A stretch of 7,862 nucleotides of DNA from an uncultured Streptomyces sp. Its GTDB lineage: Bacteria > Actinomycetota > Actinomycetes > Streptomycetales > Streptomycetaceae. The notes under the pieces are model-generated. The model worked only from the letters and a program-made list of their open reading frames with translations. It had not been told where the DNA came from and ran no database searches. Shown here one piece after another: positions 1 through 7,105 of the stretch. A program made the translations under genes and the position numbers. Position 1 is the first letter of the stretch, and each line of letters opens with the position of its first letter. The stretch lies in NCBI GenBank assembly GCA_946480485.1, contig CAMLJW010000239.1:1-7862 (forward strand), read 5' to 3'.

Positions 1-4
1 TATG

Positions 5-9
5 AGGAG
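5..9 (+). promoter_or_regulatory. Ribosome binding site for the TTG start of the acyl-CoA synthetase
   Basis: AGGAG lies 8 bases before the TTG at 18. It supports TTG as the true start: the next in-frame Met is about 75 residues in, past the conserved N-terminal part of the family. The promoter, if separate, is outside the window. Confidence 0.7.
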
Positions 10-17
10 CAGCAGTC

Positions 18-1814
18 TTGCGCGAGTTCAGCCTTCCGGCTTTGTACGAGGTCCCTGCGGACGGCAATCTGACCGACATCGTCCGCAGAAACGCCGCGCA
101 GCATCCGGATACCGCGGTCATCGCCCGCAAGGTGGGCGGCGCTTGGACGGACGTCACGGCCACCGAGTTCCTCGCCGAGGTGCAGGCCGCAGCCAAGGGC
201 CTGATCGCGTCGGGTGTGCAGCCGGGCGACCGGGTCGGCCTGATGTCCCGTACGCGCTACGAGTGGACGCTTTTGGACTTCGCGATCTGGAGCGCTGGCG
301 CGGTCACCGTGCCCGTGTACGAGACCAGTTCGCCGGAGCAGGTGCAGTGGGTCCTCAGCGACTCGGGCGCGACCGCCTGCGTCGTGGAACTGGACACGCA
401 CGCCGCGTCCGTCGAGTCGGTGCGCGACCGGCTGCCCGCGCTGAAACACGTCTGGCAGATCGAGGCCGGCGCCGTGGAGGAACTGGGCCGCTCGGGCAAG
501 GACGTGGCCGACGAGACGCTCGAGGAGCGCAGCTCCCGCACCAGGGCCGACGATCCGGCGACGATCGTCTACACCTCGGGCACCACGGGCCGTCCCAAGG
601 GCTGTGTGCTCACCCACCGCAGCTTCTTCGCCGAGTGCGGCAACGTGGTGGAGCGGCTGCGCCCCCTGTTCCGTACGGGCGAGTGCTCGGTCCTCCTCTT
701 CCTGCCCCTCGCGCATGTCTTCGGGCGGCTCGTGCAGGTCGCGCCGATGATGGCACCGATCAAGCTCGGCACCGTAGCGGACATCAAGAACCTCACCGAC
801 GAACTCGCCGCGTTCCGGCCGACCTTGATCCTCGGCGTGCCGCGGGTCTTCGAGAAGGTCTACAACTCGGCGCGGGCCAAGGCGCAGGCGGACGGCAAGG
901 GTCAGATCTTCGACAAGGCGGCGCACACGGCGATCGCCTACAGCCGTGCGCTCGACACCCCTTCGGGCCCGTCCCTGGGCCTGAAGATCAAGCACAGGGC
1001 GTTCGACAAGCTCGTCTACAGCAAGCTGCGCGCGGTACTCGGTGGCGAGGGCGAGTTCGCGATCTCGGGCGGCGCCCCGCTGGGCGAGCGGCTCGGGCAC
1101 TTCTTCCGCGGAATCGGATTCACGGTCCTGGAGGGTTACGGCCTGACGGAGTCCTGCGCGGCAACGGCCTTCAACCCCTGGGACCGGCAGAAGATCGGCA
1201 CGGTGGGCCAGCCGCTGCCCGGCTCCGTGATCCGCATCGCCGACGACGGCGAGGTGCTGCTGCACGGCGAGCACATCTTCAAGGAGTACTGGAACAACCC
1301 GGAGGCCACCGCCGAGGCCCTGGCCGACGGCTGGTTCCACACCGGTGACATCGGGGCCCTCGACGAGGACGGCTACCTCCGGATCACCGGCCGCAAGAAG
1401 GAGATCATCGTCACCGCGGCCGGCAAGAACGTCGCCCCGGCCGTGATCGAGGACCGCATCCGCGCGGACGCGCTGGTCGCGGAGTGCATGGTGGTGGGCG
1501 ACGGGCGGCCGTTCGTGGGCGCGCTGGTCACCCTCGACGAGGAGTTCCTGGGCCGCTGGGCCGCCGAGCACGGCAAGCCGGCGGGTTCCACCGCGGCGTC
1601 GCTGGCCGGGGATCCGGATCTGCTGGCGGCGATCCAGAGGGCTGTCGACGAGGGCAACGCCGCGGTGTCGAAGGCGGAATCGGTGCGGAAGTTCCGCATT
1701 CTGTCCTCCCGGTTCTCCGAGGAGTCGGGCCACCTCACGCCGTCTTTGAAGCTCAAGCGCCATGTGGTGGCGAAGGACTTCGCGGACGAGATCGAGGCGA
1801 TCTACCGGGGCTGA
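18..1814 (+). CDS. fadD15: Long-chain fatty acyl-CoA synthetase (AMP-forming, FadD15-like)
   Basis: This cytoplasmic or membrane-associated ligase activates long-chain fatty acids with ATP to acyl-AMP and then to acyl-CoA, for lipid synthesis or degradation. The product is 598 residues, the usual length for this class, and starts at TTG behind AGGAG. Visible motifs, in order: the P-loop YTSGTTGRPKG (185-195), the adenine-binding GYGLTE (373-378), HTGD (441-444) with the ribose-binding Asp, the hinge region GRKKEIIVTAAGKN (458-471), and a C-terminal LTPSLKLKR (573-581) carrying the candidate catalytic lysine of the small domain. All core motifs are intact. The RKKEIIVTAAGKNVAP stretch and the C-terminal LTPSLKLKR are typical of the actinobacterial FadD15 group rather than the FAAL group linked to polyketide synthases. 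It converges on pimB across a strong hairpin, as fadD15 and pimB' do in mycobacteria. The family is secure; the substrate chain length is not readable from sequence. Confidence 0.95.
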   Translation: MREFSLPALYEVPADGNLTDIVRRNAAQHPDTAVIARKVGGAWTDVTATEFLAEVQAAAKGLIASGVQPGDRVGLMSRTRYEWTLLDFAIWSAGAVTVPVYETSSPEQVQWVLSDSGATACVVELDTHAASVESVRDRLPALKHVWQIEAGAVEELGRSGKDVADETLEERSSRTRADDPATIVYTSGTTGRPKGCVLTHRSFFAECGNVVERLRPLFRTGECSVLLFLPLAHVFGRLVQVAPMMAPIKLGTVADIKNLTDELAAFRPTLILGVPRVFEKVYNSARAKAQADGKGQIFDKAAHTAIAYSRALDTPSGPSLGLKIKHRAFDKLVYSKLRAVLGGEGEFAISGGAPLGERLGHFFRGIGFTVLEGYGLTESCAATAFNPWDRQKIGTVGQPLPGSVIRIADDGEVLLHGEHIFKEYWNNPEATAEALADGWFHTGDIGALDEDGYLRITGRKKEIIVTAAGKNVAPAVIEDRIRADALVAECMVVGDGRPFVGALVTLDEEFLGRWAAEHGKPAGSTAASLAGDPDLLAAIQRAVDEGNAAVSKAESVRKFRILSSRFSEESGHLTPSLKLKRHVVAKDFADEIEAIYRG

Positions 1815-1921
1815 GCTCGGGATGTGGCCTCCGGCTTCGAACGGCGCCGACCAGCTCTTCCTGTCGCGCGGGCCGGCTCCACAGCGCGGTCGGGACCAGG
1901 GTGAACCGGGCTGGACGGTGC

Positions 1922-1956
1922 GGGCCGGGGCTGCCGGACGTCGTCAGCCCCGGCCC
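1922..1956. terminator. Bidirectional hairpin terminator between fadD15 and pimB
   Basis: A perfect 12-bp G/C-rich stem has its left arm GGGCCGGGGCTG at 1922-1933 and its right arm CAGCCCCGGCCC at 1945-1956, with an 11-base loop. It begins 107 bases after the fadD stop and ends one base before the pimB stop codon (1958-1960), so it serves both converging genes. There is no T tract, which is common for Streptomyces terminators. Confidence 0.75.
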
Positions 1957-1957
1957 C

Positions 1958-3100
1958 CTACAACAGCTCCTTCAGCCTCTCCGCCAGGAGGTCCCAGCGC
2001 CACTTCCTCTCGACCCACTCCCGGCCCCGCTCCCCCATGCGGCGGCGGAGTCCGGAGTCGGCGAGGAGCGTGATGACGCGGTCGGCCGTCTCCTTGGTCG
2101 AGCCGCCCCTGACCACCCACCCCGTCTCGCCGTCCAGGACCGCGTCCGGGGCGCCGCCGGAGTCGCCGGCGATGACGGGAAGACCGGTCGCGGACGCCTC
2201 CAGGTAGACGATGCCGAGGCCCTCGACGTCGAGTCCGCCCCGGCGGGTGCGGCAGGGCATGGCGAAGACGTCGCCCGCGCCGTAGTGCGCGGGCAGCTCG
2301 GACCAGGGGACGGCTCCGGTGAAGTGCACGGAGCCGGCGACCCCGGCGTCGTGCGCGAGTTGGCGCAGCGCCTTCTCGTACGGTCCGCCGCCGACGATCA
2401 GCAGGACGGCGTCCGGCTCCTTCGCGAGGATGCGAGGCATCGCGAGGATGAGCGTGTCCTGACCCTTGCGCGGGACGAGCCGCGAGACGCAGACCACGAC
2501 CGGGCGGTCGGTGAGGCCGAGCCGGGCGCGCACCTCGGTGCCGCCCGAACCCGGGTGGAAGGTCTTCTCATCGACGCCGGGCGGCAGTTGGGCCATGCGC
2601 CCCGCGGCCGCGGGCGTCAGCGCGGTGGCGATCCGCGACCGGGTGTACTCGCCCAGGTAGGTGATCGTGTCCGTGGACTCGCCGATCCTGCGCAGAAGCC
2701 CCCGCGAGGCGGGTAGCTGGGCCCACCCCGCCTCATGGCCGTGGGTGGTGGCCACGAGCCGCTCAGCGCCGGCCTTCCGCAGTGCGGGCGCCATCAGGCC
2801 GAGCGGTGCCGCCGCCCCGAACCACACCGACCTACAGCCGTGCTCGCGCAGCAGCCTAACGGCCCGCCGCGTGGCACCCGGCGTCGGCAGCAGCATCGTC
2901 GTGCGGTCCCGTACGACGGTGAACGGCTGCTCGGCGTCGAAGGCGGCGGTGGCCTCGATACCCTCGCGGCCACGCTTCCATGTGGAGGCGTGGACGACGA
3001 GCTGCCCGGGGTCCAGGCGCAGCGCCATGTTGTGCAGGAAAGCCTGGATGCCGCCCGGTCTGGGCGGAAAGTCGTTGGTCACGATCAGGGTCTTGTGCAT
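1958..3100 (-). CDS. pimB: PimB'-like GDP-mannose-dependent phosphatidylinositol monomannoside mannosyltransferase (GT4)
   Basis: This is a GT-B fold retaining glycosyltransferase of family GT4. PimB' adds the second mannose (alpha-1,6) from GDP-mannose to PIM1 on the inner face of the plasma membrane. With the ATG at 3100 the protein has 380 residues, normal for PimB'. The N-terminal TNDFPPRPGGIQ (9-19) is the acceptor-side glycine loop. THGHE (119-123) holds the conserved His. SRLVPRKGQDTL (206-217) holds the Arg/Lys pair (R207, K212) that contacts donor phosphates. EGLGIVYLE (293-301) is the EX7E donor motif, followed by SGGAPD (314-319). From memory, the segments WFGAAAPL, MPCRTR, DVEGLGIV, AGDSGGAP and the terminal EWV..WRWD closely match mycobacterial Rv2188c. 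The frame stays open 27 codons further upstream, but the family begins at MHKTLIVTNDFPP and that extension resembles nothing. The gene diverges from a GT87 enzyme, fitting a shared mannolipid role. The acceptor is inferred by homology. Confidence 0.88.
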   Translation of the reverse strand: MHKTLIVTNDFPPRPGGIQAFLHNMALRLDPGQLVVHASTWKRGREGIEATAAFDAEQPFTVVRDRTTMLLPTPGATRRAVRLLREHGCRSVWFGAAAPLGLMAPALRKAGAERLVATTHGHEAGWAQLPASRGLLRRIGESTDTITYLGEYTRSRIATALTPAAAGRMAQLPPGVDEKTFHPGSGGTEVRARLGLTDRPVVVCVSRLVPRKGQDTLILAMPRILAKEPDAVLLIVGGGPYEKALRQLAHDAGVAGSVHFTGAVPWSELPAHYGAGDVFAMPCRTRRGGLDVEGLGIVYLEASATGLPVIAGDSGGAPDAVLDGETGWVVRGGSTKETADRVITLLADSGLRRRMGERGREWVERKWRWDLLAERLKELL

Positions 3101-3108
3101 CGCGGTCG

Positions 3109-3114
3109 ACAGTA
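3109..3114 (-). promoter_or_regulatory. Possible -10 element for a leaderless pimB mRNA
   Basis: On the minus strand TACTGT (TANNNT pattern) ends 8 bases before the pimB ATG, and no Shine-Dalgarno-like sequence lies in between. This spacing would put transcription start at or next to the ATG. No convincing -35 is visible 16-19 bases further upstream, so this is weak evidence. Confidence 0.35.
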
Positions 3115-3179
3115 CCGAACCCGCGCTCACGGCTCCGCTCGGCCGCGCTTCATCGCTGTCGCACCGTCGGACAGGGATC

Positions 3180-3224
3180 ATGGCGGCTCACACGATCCGC
3201 ACAACGAGGGCCAGGTGGGCATGA
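3180..3224 (+). CDS. Possible 14-codon upstream ORF overlapping the GT87 start
   Basis: ATG at 3180 opens a 14-residue frame (MAAHTIRTTRARWA) whose TGA at 3222-3224 overlaps the ATG of the membrane glycosyltransferase as ATGA. Such overlaps allow translational coupling. The Shine-Dalgarno candidate, AGGGA at 3173-3177, sits only 2 bases before the ATG, which is too close to be good. It may be chance. No peptide function is suggested. Confidence 0.2.
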   Translation: MAAHTIRTTRARWA

Positions 3225-4654
3225 CCGGCGCACAGGGGACGAGGATTCCGTACGCGCTGCTGGGGGTCTGGGGCCTGACCCGGTTGGTGCTGCTGCTCTT
3301 CGTCTTCAAGGTGTACGTGTTCCCGGGCCCGGACGTCACGAGCGACGTCGCGGGGATCTACCACGGCTGGTCCGAGACTTTGCGCACTGGCGTCTTCCCA
3401 CCGGACGACGTGACCTGGCAGTACCCGCCCGCCGCCGCGCTCGCGATCCTCTCCCCCGCGCTGCTGCCCTTCCTGGGCTACGCCTCGGCGTTCTACGTCC
3501 TTGCCTTCCTCGCCGATCTGTTCGTCCTCGCGCTGCTCCGGTACACGGGCCTGCGTCCCGGCAGAACGTCCCGCGGCGCCTGCGTGTGGGCGGTGGGCGT
3601 GCCGCTGCTCGGGCCGACCGTGTACGCCCGCTATGACGTGATGGTGACGGCCGTCGCGGTGGCGGCGCTGCTCGCGGGCGTACGGCATCCGCGGGCGCTG
3701 GGCACACTCGCGGGCCTGGGCGCGCTGGTGAAGGTGTGGCCGGCACTGCTGCTCCTGGCCGCCCGGAAGCCAAAGCCCTGGATCGCGGCGGCGGTGACGG
3801 CCGGGTCGCTTTCGCTGCTCTTCGCCGTGGCGATGCCCGGCGCGTTCTCGTTCCTGGCCTCCCAGCGCGACCGGGGCACCGAGATCGAGTCGCTCGGCTC
3901 CCTCGTCTTCCACATCGCCCGGCACTTCGGCTGGGACGGCAAGGTGCTGCTCAGCTACGGCTCCATGGAGTTCGTCGGCCCGTACGTCGGCGTGGTGAGC
4001 GGTGCCGCCCTGCTGCTGACCGCGGCCGCCTTCGGCTGGCTGCTGCTGTGGCGGCTGCGCGCCAAGCGGTTCCCCACACACACGCTCGCGGACGCCGCGT
4101 TCGTGGCGGCCCTCATGTTCACGACCACCAGCCGGGTCATCAGCCCGCAGTACATGGTGTGGCTGGTCGGTCTGGCGTCGGCGTGCCTGGTCTTCCGCGG
4201 CAGCCGGATGGCCTTGCCGACCGGTCTGGTGCTCGCCGCGGCCTTCGCGACCGTCCTGGAGTTCCCCCTGTGGTTCGCGCACGTGGTGGCCAGTGACGCG
4301 CTGGGCATCACGCTGCTCGTGGTACGCAACGGCCTGCTGGTCGCAGCGGCGACGACGGCGGCCGTACGCCTGTGGCGCGACACGGTGCCGCACGCGCCCC
4401 CGGCGGCGGTTCCGGGTCAGGCGGGCCCGCACCAGGCAGTCGCCGGCTTCCCGACACGCAGGAGCGGTGGAAGGGCGGCGCACCGCACCGCCATCGAGAG
4501 CGCCGGCCCGGGGCAGAACGTCGACGGCATCCTCAAGGGCATGGGCGAGCGCCCGTTGGAGGACCGTGCCGAGCACCACCTGGTCCCTCGCCGCCGGCTA
4601 CTTCGCGATCTCGCTGCCGGGCCCTCGCCGTCTCCTTCGCGCAGAACCTCCTGA
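3221..4654 (+). CDS. GT87 (DUF2029) family polyprenol-phosphate-mannose-dependent mannosyltransferase-like membrane protein
   Basis: This multi-pass membrane protein is of the GT-C type. Family relatives such as mycobacterial PimE and Rv2181 move mannose from polyprenyl-phosphomannose onto lipoglycans on the outer face of the membrane. The frame gives 477 residues with roughly 10-12 hydrophobic segments (about 10-33, 70-87, 88-108, 120-135, 138-155, 160-180, 187-205, 255-278, 290-304, 311-325, 330-350, 360-382). Family-like features are the first external loop with Asp residues (D38, D42, D62, D63) ending WQYPPAAA (66-73), YARYDVMV (135-142), LVKVWPALLLL (169-179) and ISPQYMVWL (307-315). GAGGG at 3206-3210 is absent, but GAGGG-like GAGGG/AGGTGG purines at 3206-3218 precede the ATG and GTG at 3215 is an alternative start. 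Residues from about 390 onward (HAPPAAVPG...) are polar, low in complexity and not typical of the family, so the native stop may have been lost. The exact acceptor is unknown. Confidence 0.82.
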   Translation: MTGAQGTRIPYALLGVWGLTRLVLLLFVFKVYVFPGPDVTSDVAGIYHGWSETLRTGVFPPDDVTWQYPPAAALAILSPALLPFLGYASAFYVLAFLADLFVLALLRYTGLRPGRTSRGACVWAVGVPLLGPTVYARYDVMVTAVAVAALLAGVRHPRALGTLAGLGALVKVWPALLLLAARKPKPWIAAAVTAGSLSLLFAVAMPGAFSFLASQRDRGTEIESLGSLVFHIARHFGWDGKVLLSYGSMEFVGPYVGVVSGAALLLTAAAFGWLLLWRLRAKRFPTHTLADAAFVAALMFTTTSRVISPQYMVWLVGLASACLVFRGSRMALPTGLVLAAAFATVLEFPLWFAHVVASDALGITLLVVRNGLLVAAATTAAVRLWRDTVPHAPPAAVPGQAGPHQAVAGFPTRRSGGRAAHRTAIESAGPGQNVDGILKGMGERPLEDRAEHHLVPRRRLLRDLAAGPSPSPSRRTS

Positions 4655-4805
4655 TGACCTGCTCCATCGCTGTCGGGGGGGTCTTCGAGGACAGTGGTGG
4701 CGCGCCCGTGCCGCTGTGTGATCCCGGCGGTGACGCTCGCGAGGAAGGCGCCTGGACTTCCTGCACCGCCCACGATCAGCGGGACCAGCCAGATGATCGG
4801 CTGGA
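4430..4805 (+). pseudogene. Frame-hopping remnant fused to and following the GT87 tail
   Basis: G/C-ending codon use follows the GT87 frame to about 4577 (..GERPLEDRAEHH). It then moves to the frame of 4578-4622 (TWSLAAGYFAISLPG), then to the frame from 4621 (ALAVSFAQNLLMTCSIAVGG). Two +1 steps would join these into one hydrophobic segment. From about 4720 to 4805 the minus strand also reads as a hydrophobic stretch (IIWLVPLIVGG, FLASVTAGI) in good codons. No intact gene with a start and ribosome site is visible. The simplest reading is decayed membrane-protein coding sequence, so the last 50-85 residues of the GT87 product may be read-through of it. Sequencing error is an alternative. I cannot name the ancestral family. 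Confidence 0.3.
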
Positions 4806-6017
4806 TCAGCCGAGTTGAGCCCTGAGGTACGCCCGCCACTGCTCGGTGAACTTCTCCGGCGTCGTGTCGAGCACGTCCCGCATCGCGTTCTCCACCGCCC
4901 CCGCCCGCGTCCGGTGCGCGCCCACGGCCCGGTAGAACTCACCGAGCCGAACCCGGCCCCACCGGTCCGCGATCAGCCGGCAGGCCGTCCAGCCGGCCTC
5001 GTACGCCCGCCCCAGCTTCGCCCCGTCCCCGCCGAACGCGAAGTCGGCGTCATCCGGCAGTCCGGCGGGGACGTGCCCCTCCCGCACCGTGCGCCGCAGC
5101 TCGGGCGCTGCCTGCGCCGTCGAGCGGCCGGTACCACGGTAGCCGACCCAGTCCGCATACCCCTCGGAGAGCCACAGGGGCGTCGCCGCCGAGGTGCGGG
5201 CACGGGTCGCGACATGGGTCGTCTCGTGTGTGAGCACGACCTGCCGCCCGAAGGAGCCCAGGACGCCGTACGCGTCGGGGTTGACGATGATCCGGTCGGC
5301 GGGCGCCTTCCCCGCAGCCCCCGCATCGCCCGTGGTGACGGCCGCGATCCCCCGGTACCCGGACGCGGAGGCCCCGAGCAGCCCAGCCATCCCCGCAAGA
5401 GACTTCGGTACCAGGACGACGACCCGCCCCGACCAGCGACCGCGCCACGCCTGCCGTACCGCCGGCACCGCGCGGTCGGCCAGGTCCGCGTACCCGCGCA
5501 GCGCCTCGCCCGTCTTCCCGACGCCGAGGACGAGACTGTGCTCCCCGCGTACGACCCGGACGGTCCCCTGCTCCCACAGCTGCTCGCCCGCGTCCTCGGC
5601 GGGACGGTCGGAGGCGACGTACCAGCGGCCGCCGGTGCGCGTGAGGCTCAGTGTGCGGCCCGCGACAACGGGCGCCCTGTCGTAGCCGTCGACGCGGTAG
5701 CGGAGGTCCGCTTCGGCCGTGGCGCGGTCGCCGGAGCGGTGGAAGCCGGTCACGCGGTACGACCAGGACGCCAGCGGCACGGTCCGCAGCCGACTGAACT
5801 CGGTGCGCGCGGCACCCCGTTGACCTGCGGCGACGGCGCGCGGCACCTCCGTGGCGACGTACGCGCTCTCGCTGCGGTCGAGCACCGCCCGCGCCCGCCG
5901 GTCGAGCAGGCTCTGGACCTCTCCGGCCGCGGTGTCGGTGCCCGTGCCGCCGCAACCCACCAGGCCGGCCAGCAACAGCCCGACAACCCACCTCGGCGCA
6001 CGCCCACGACCAGCCAC
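4806..6017 (-). CDS. Lipoprotein with HExxH zinc-metallopeptidase domain (peptidase MA/gluzincin-like)
   Basis: This is a predicted exported, lipid-anchored protein of 403 residues starting at GTG 6017. A basic n-region (R4, R6, R9) and a hydrophobic core (10-20) lead to the lipobox LVGC (19-22), so Cys22 would be lipidated and retained at the outer face of the membrane. Residues about 30-138 (helix EVQSLLDRRARAVL, then strands with alternating residues, ending GGRWYVASD) have the look of an NTF2/SnoaL-like module. The C-terminal part carries LTHETTHVATR, with H264, E265 and H268, and 17 residues later LWLSEGYADWV with E285. This HExxH...WLSEG(x)A pattern is typical of the Peptidase_MA_2 type zinc peptidases, and all three metal ligands and the general base are present. 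The substrate is unknown. The gene lies 32 bases after an NlpC/P60 hydrolase on the same strand but has a promoter of its own. The longer open frame upstream is a shadow of that hydrolase. Confidence 0.85.
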   Translation of the reverse strand: MAGRGRAPRWVVGLLLAGLVGCGGTGTDTAAGEVQSLLDRRARAVLDRSESAYVATEVPRAVAAGQRGAARTEFSRLRTVPLASWSYRVTGFHRSGDRATAEADLRYRVDGYDRAPVVAGRTLSLTRTGGRWYVASDRPAEDAGEQLWEQGTVRVVRGEHSLVLGVGKTGEALRGYADLADRAVPAVRQAWRGRWSGRVVVLVPKSLAGMAGLLGASASGYRGIAAVTTGDAGAAGKAPADRIIVNPDAYGVLGSFGRQVVLTHETTHVATRARTSAATPLWLSEGYADWVGYRGTGRSTAQAAPELRRTVREGHVPAGLPDDADFAFGGDGAKLGRAYEAGWTACRLIADRWGRVRLGEFYRAVGAHRTRAGAVENAMRDVLDTTPEKFTEQWRAYLRAQLG

Positions 6018-6024
6018 GTCCCTG

Positions 6025-6053
6025 ATCGTACGGTGCCCTCGCAGCGGGGTCAG
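6025..6053 (-). promoter_or_regulatory. Promoter for a leaderless metallopeptidase lipoprotein mRNA
   Basis: On the minus strand, -35 CTGACC (6053-6048) and -10 TACGAT (6030-6025) are separated by exactly 17 bases. The -10 ends 7 bases before the GTG at 6017, so transcription would begin at or next to the start codon. The only purine run before the GTG (AGGGA) is too close to act as a ribosome site. The -35 overlaps the TGA stop (6052-6050) of the upstream NlpC/P60 gene. Confidence 0.6.
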
Positions 6054-7060
6054 GGCCGCGTCACGGACGAGATCGGCATCATGTCCACGGGGTCGTAGCG
6101 CACGGGAGCGCCCGGGTAGGGCGCGTGGATCACCTGTCCGTCGCCCATGTACATCGCGACATGACTCGCGTCGCTGCGGTAGGTGACCAGGTCGCCGGGG
6201 AGCGCCTGCGAGAGCGGCACCCGCCGCCCGGCGTTTCGCTGGTCCTGCGAGGTGCGCGGCAGACCGACGCCTGCCTGCGCGTAGGACCACTGCATCAGGC
6301 CCGAACAGTCGAAGCCGACGGGCCCGTTGGCGCCCCAGATGTAGGGGCGGCCGAGGGCCGAGCGGGCCGCGGCGACAGCGGCGGCGGCGCGCGCGGAGGA
6401 CGGGGCGGCGCCGTCGAGGTCGGGTACGCGCCCGGAGCGGGAGGCCCGCTCGTGGGCGGCGCGCTCGTCGTTGGGCAGCGCGTTGAGGAGCCGCCGCGCC
6501 TTGGCGAGTTTCCGCTCCACGGTGCCCTTGTGGCGGGCGACGGCCTTGCGGCTCTTCTCCAGCTCGGCGAGTTCGCGGCGGGCCTCGGCCCGCTCCTGGG
6601 AGAGAGCACGAAGGGCGCTTCGCAGGTCCTTGAGCTCCCCGGCCCGGCGCACGCCGATCCGGTCGAGCACGGCCGCCCTGTCGAGGTACTCGTCGGGGTC
6701 GTCGGAGAACAACAGCGCCAGGGAGGGATCGAGGCCACCCGAGCGGTATTGAGCCCCGGCGAGCGAACCCAGCGCGTCCCGCAGGGTGTTGACGCGGTTC
6801 TGCTGCCGGGCGATCCGGTCCTGTGCCCAGGTCACCTGGTCGCGCAGTGCGTCCGCGCGCTCGTCGGCCTTGTTGTACCCCTCGGTGGCCTGCTCGGCCT
6901 CCTCGTACAGCCGGTCCACCTCGGTGCGTTTGTCGTCGTGCGGCGCGGCGTCGGCCGCGGCGACGCCGAAGGCCGCGGCCGCTGCGGACAGCACACAGAC
7001 GGTGGCGCTGCGGGCGCCGCGGTCGAGGCCGGATGGTGCGGGACGGCGATGGGACCCCAC
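6050..7060 (-). CDS. Secreted NlpC/P60 (C40) peptidoglycan endopeptidase with coiled-coil N-terminal half
   Basis: The predicted product is an exported cysteine peptidase that cuts peptide stems of peptidoglycan, acting in wall growth or separation. Starting at GTG 7060 it has 336 residues. AGGGAG (7077-7072) lies 11 bases before. The signal peptide has R5, R6, R14 and R17, a hydrophobic core at 19-35, and an Ala-x-Ala site near 36-38. Residues about 44-110 and 125-205 are rich in E/R/K/A heptads, a coiled coil of the kind that regulates actinobacterial hydrolases. The catalytic domain spans about 225-336: RPYIWGANGP (238-247), FDCSGL with nucleophile C252, DASHVAMYMG with H300, and VIHAP with H312, giving an intact Cys-His-His set. 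The frame opens 35 codons earlier, but that part covers the promoter, so the GTG is preferred. The gene is a tandem paralogue of the gene at 7276, sharing KLA.A..LLN.L and RASRS before the catalytic domain. The specific bond cut is not determined. Confidence 0.92.
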   Translation of the reverse strand: MGSHRRPAPSGLDRGARSATVCVLSAAAAAFGVAAADAAPHDDKRTEVDRLYEEAEQATEGYNKADERADALRDQVTWAQDRIARQQNRVNTLRDALGSLAGAQYRSGGLDPSLALLFSDDPDEYLDRAAVLDRIGVRRAGELKDLRSALRALSQERAEARRELAELEKSRKAVARHKGTVERKLAKARRLLNALPNDERAAHERASRSGRVPDLDGAAPSSARAAAAVAAARSALGRPYIWGANGPVGFDCSGLMQWSYAQAGVGLPRTSQDQRNAGRRVPLSQALPGDLVTYRSDASHVAMYMGDGQVIHAPYPGAPVRYDPVDMMPISSVTRP

Positions 7061-7071
7061 GGGTAGCCGCT

Positions 7072-7077
7072 CTCCCT
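7072..7077 (-). promoter_or_regulatory. Ribosome binding site for the GTG start of the NlpC/P60 gene
   Basis: AGGGAG within the minus-strand purine run GGAAGGGAGAG lies 11 bases before GTG 7060. This is slightly long, but it is the only good site. It argues for the GTG over the ATG at 7165, which has no comparable sequence and lies upstream of the promoter. Confidence 0.55.
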
Positions 7078-7089
7078 TCCGCTGACGGA

Positions 7090-7105
7090 CCCCCTGAGTT
7101 GGGGG
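7090..7105 (-). promoter_or_regulatory. 5' leader hairpin of the NlpC/P60 mRNA
   Basis: CCCCC (7105-7101 as read on the minus strand) and GGGGG (7094-7090) form a perfect 5-bp stem around a 6-base loop, AACTCA. It lies in the roughly 50-base leader between the inferred transcription start and the ribosome site. It could stabilise the leader or affect translation; no known riboswitch class is recognised. Confidence 0.35.

Noticed and set aside
2..1348. 448-codon frame overlapping the acyl-CoA synthetase, with ATG at 2
   Set aside because: Arg/Gly-rich out-of-frame reading of the synthetase, which has complete family motifs in its own frame.
3101..3181. 27-codon N-terminal extension of PimB from the ATG at 3181
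   Set aside because: The family starts at MHKTLIVTNDFPP; the extension is not family-like and would cover the candidate -10.
3188..4579. 463-codon open frame antisense to the GT87 gene
   Set aside because: His/Arg/Gln-rich composition with no motif or membrane pattern, mirroring the GT87 codon bias; a shadow.
4797..4813. Hairpin TCGGCT-GGATC-AGCCGA across the metallopeptidase stop codon
   Set aside because: A 6-bp stem with the stop codon in its loop; too weak and badly placed to call a terminator.
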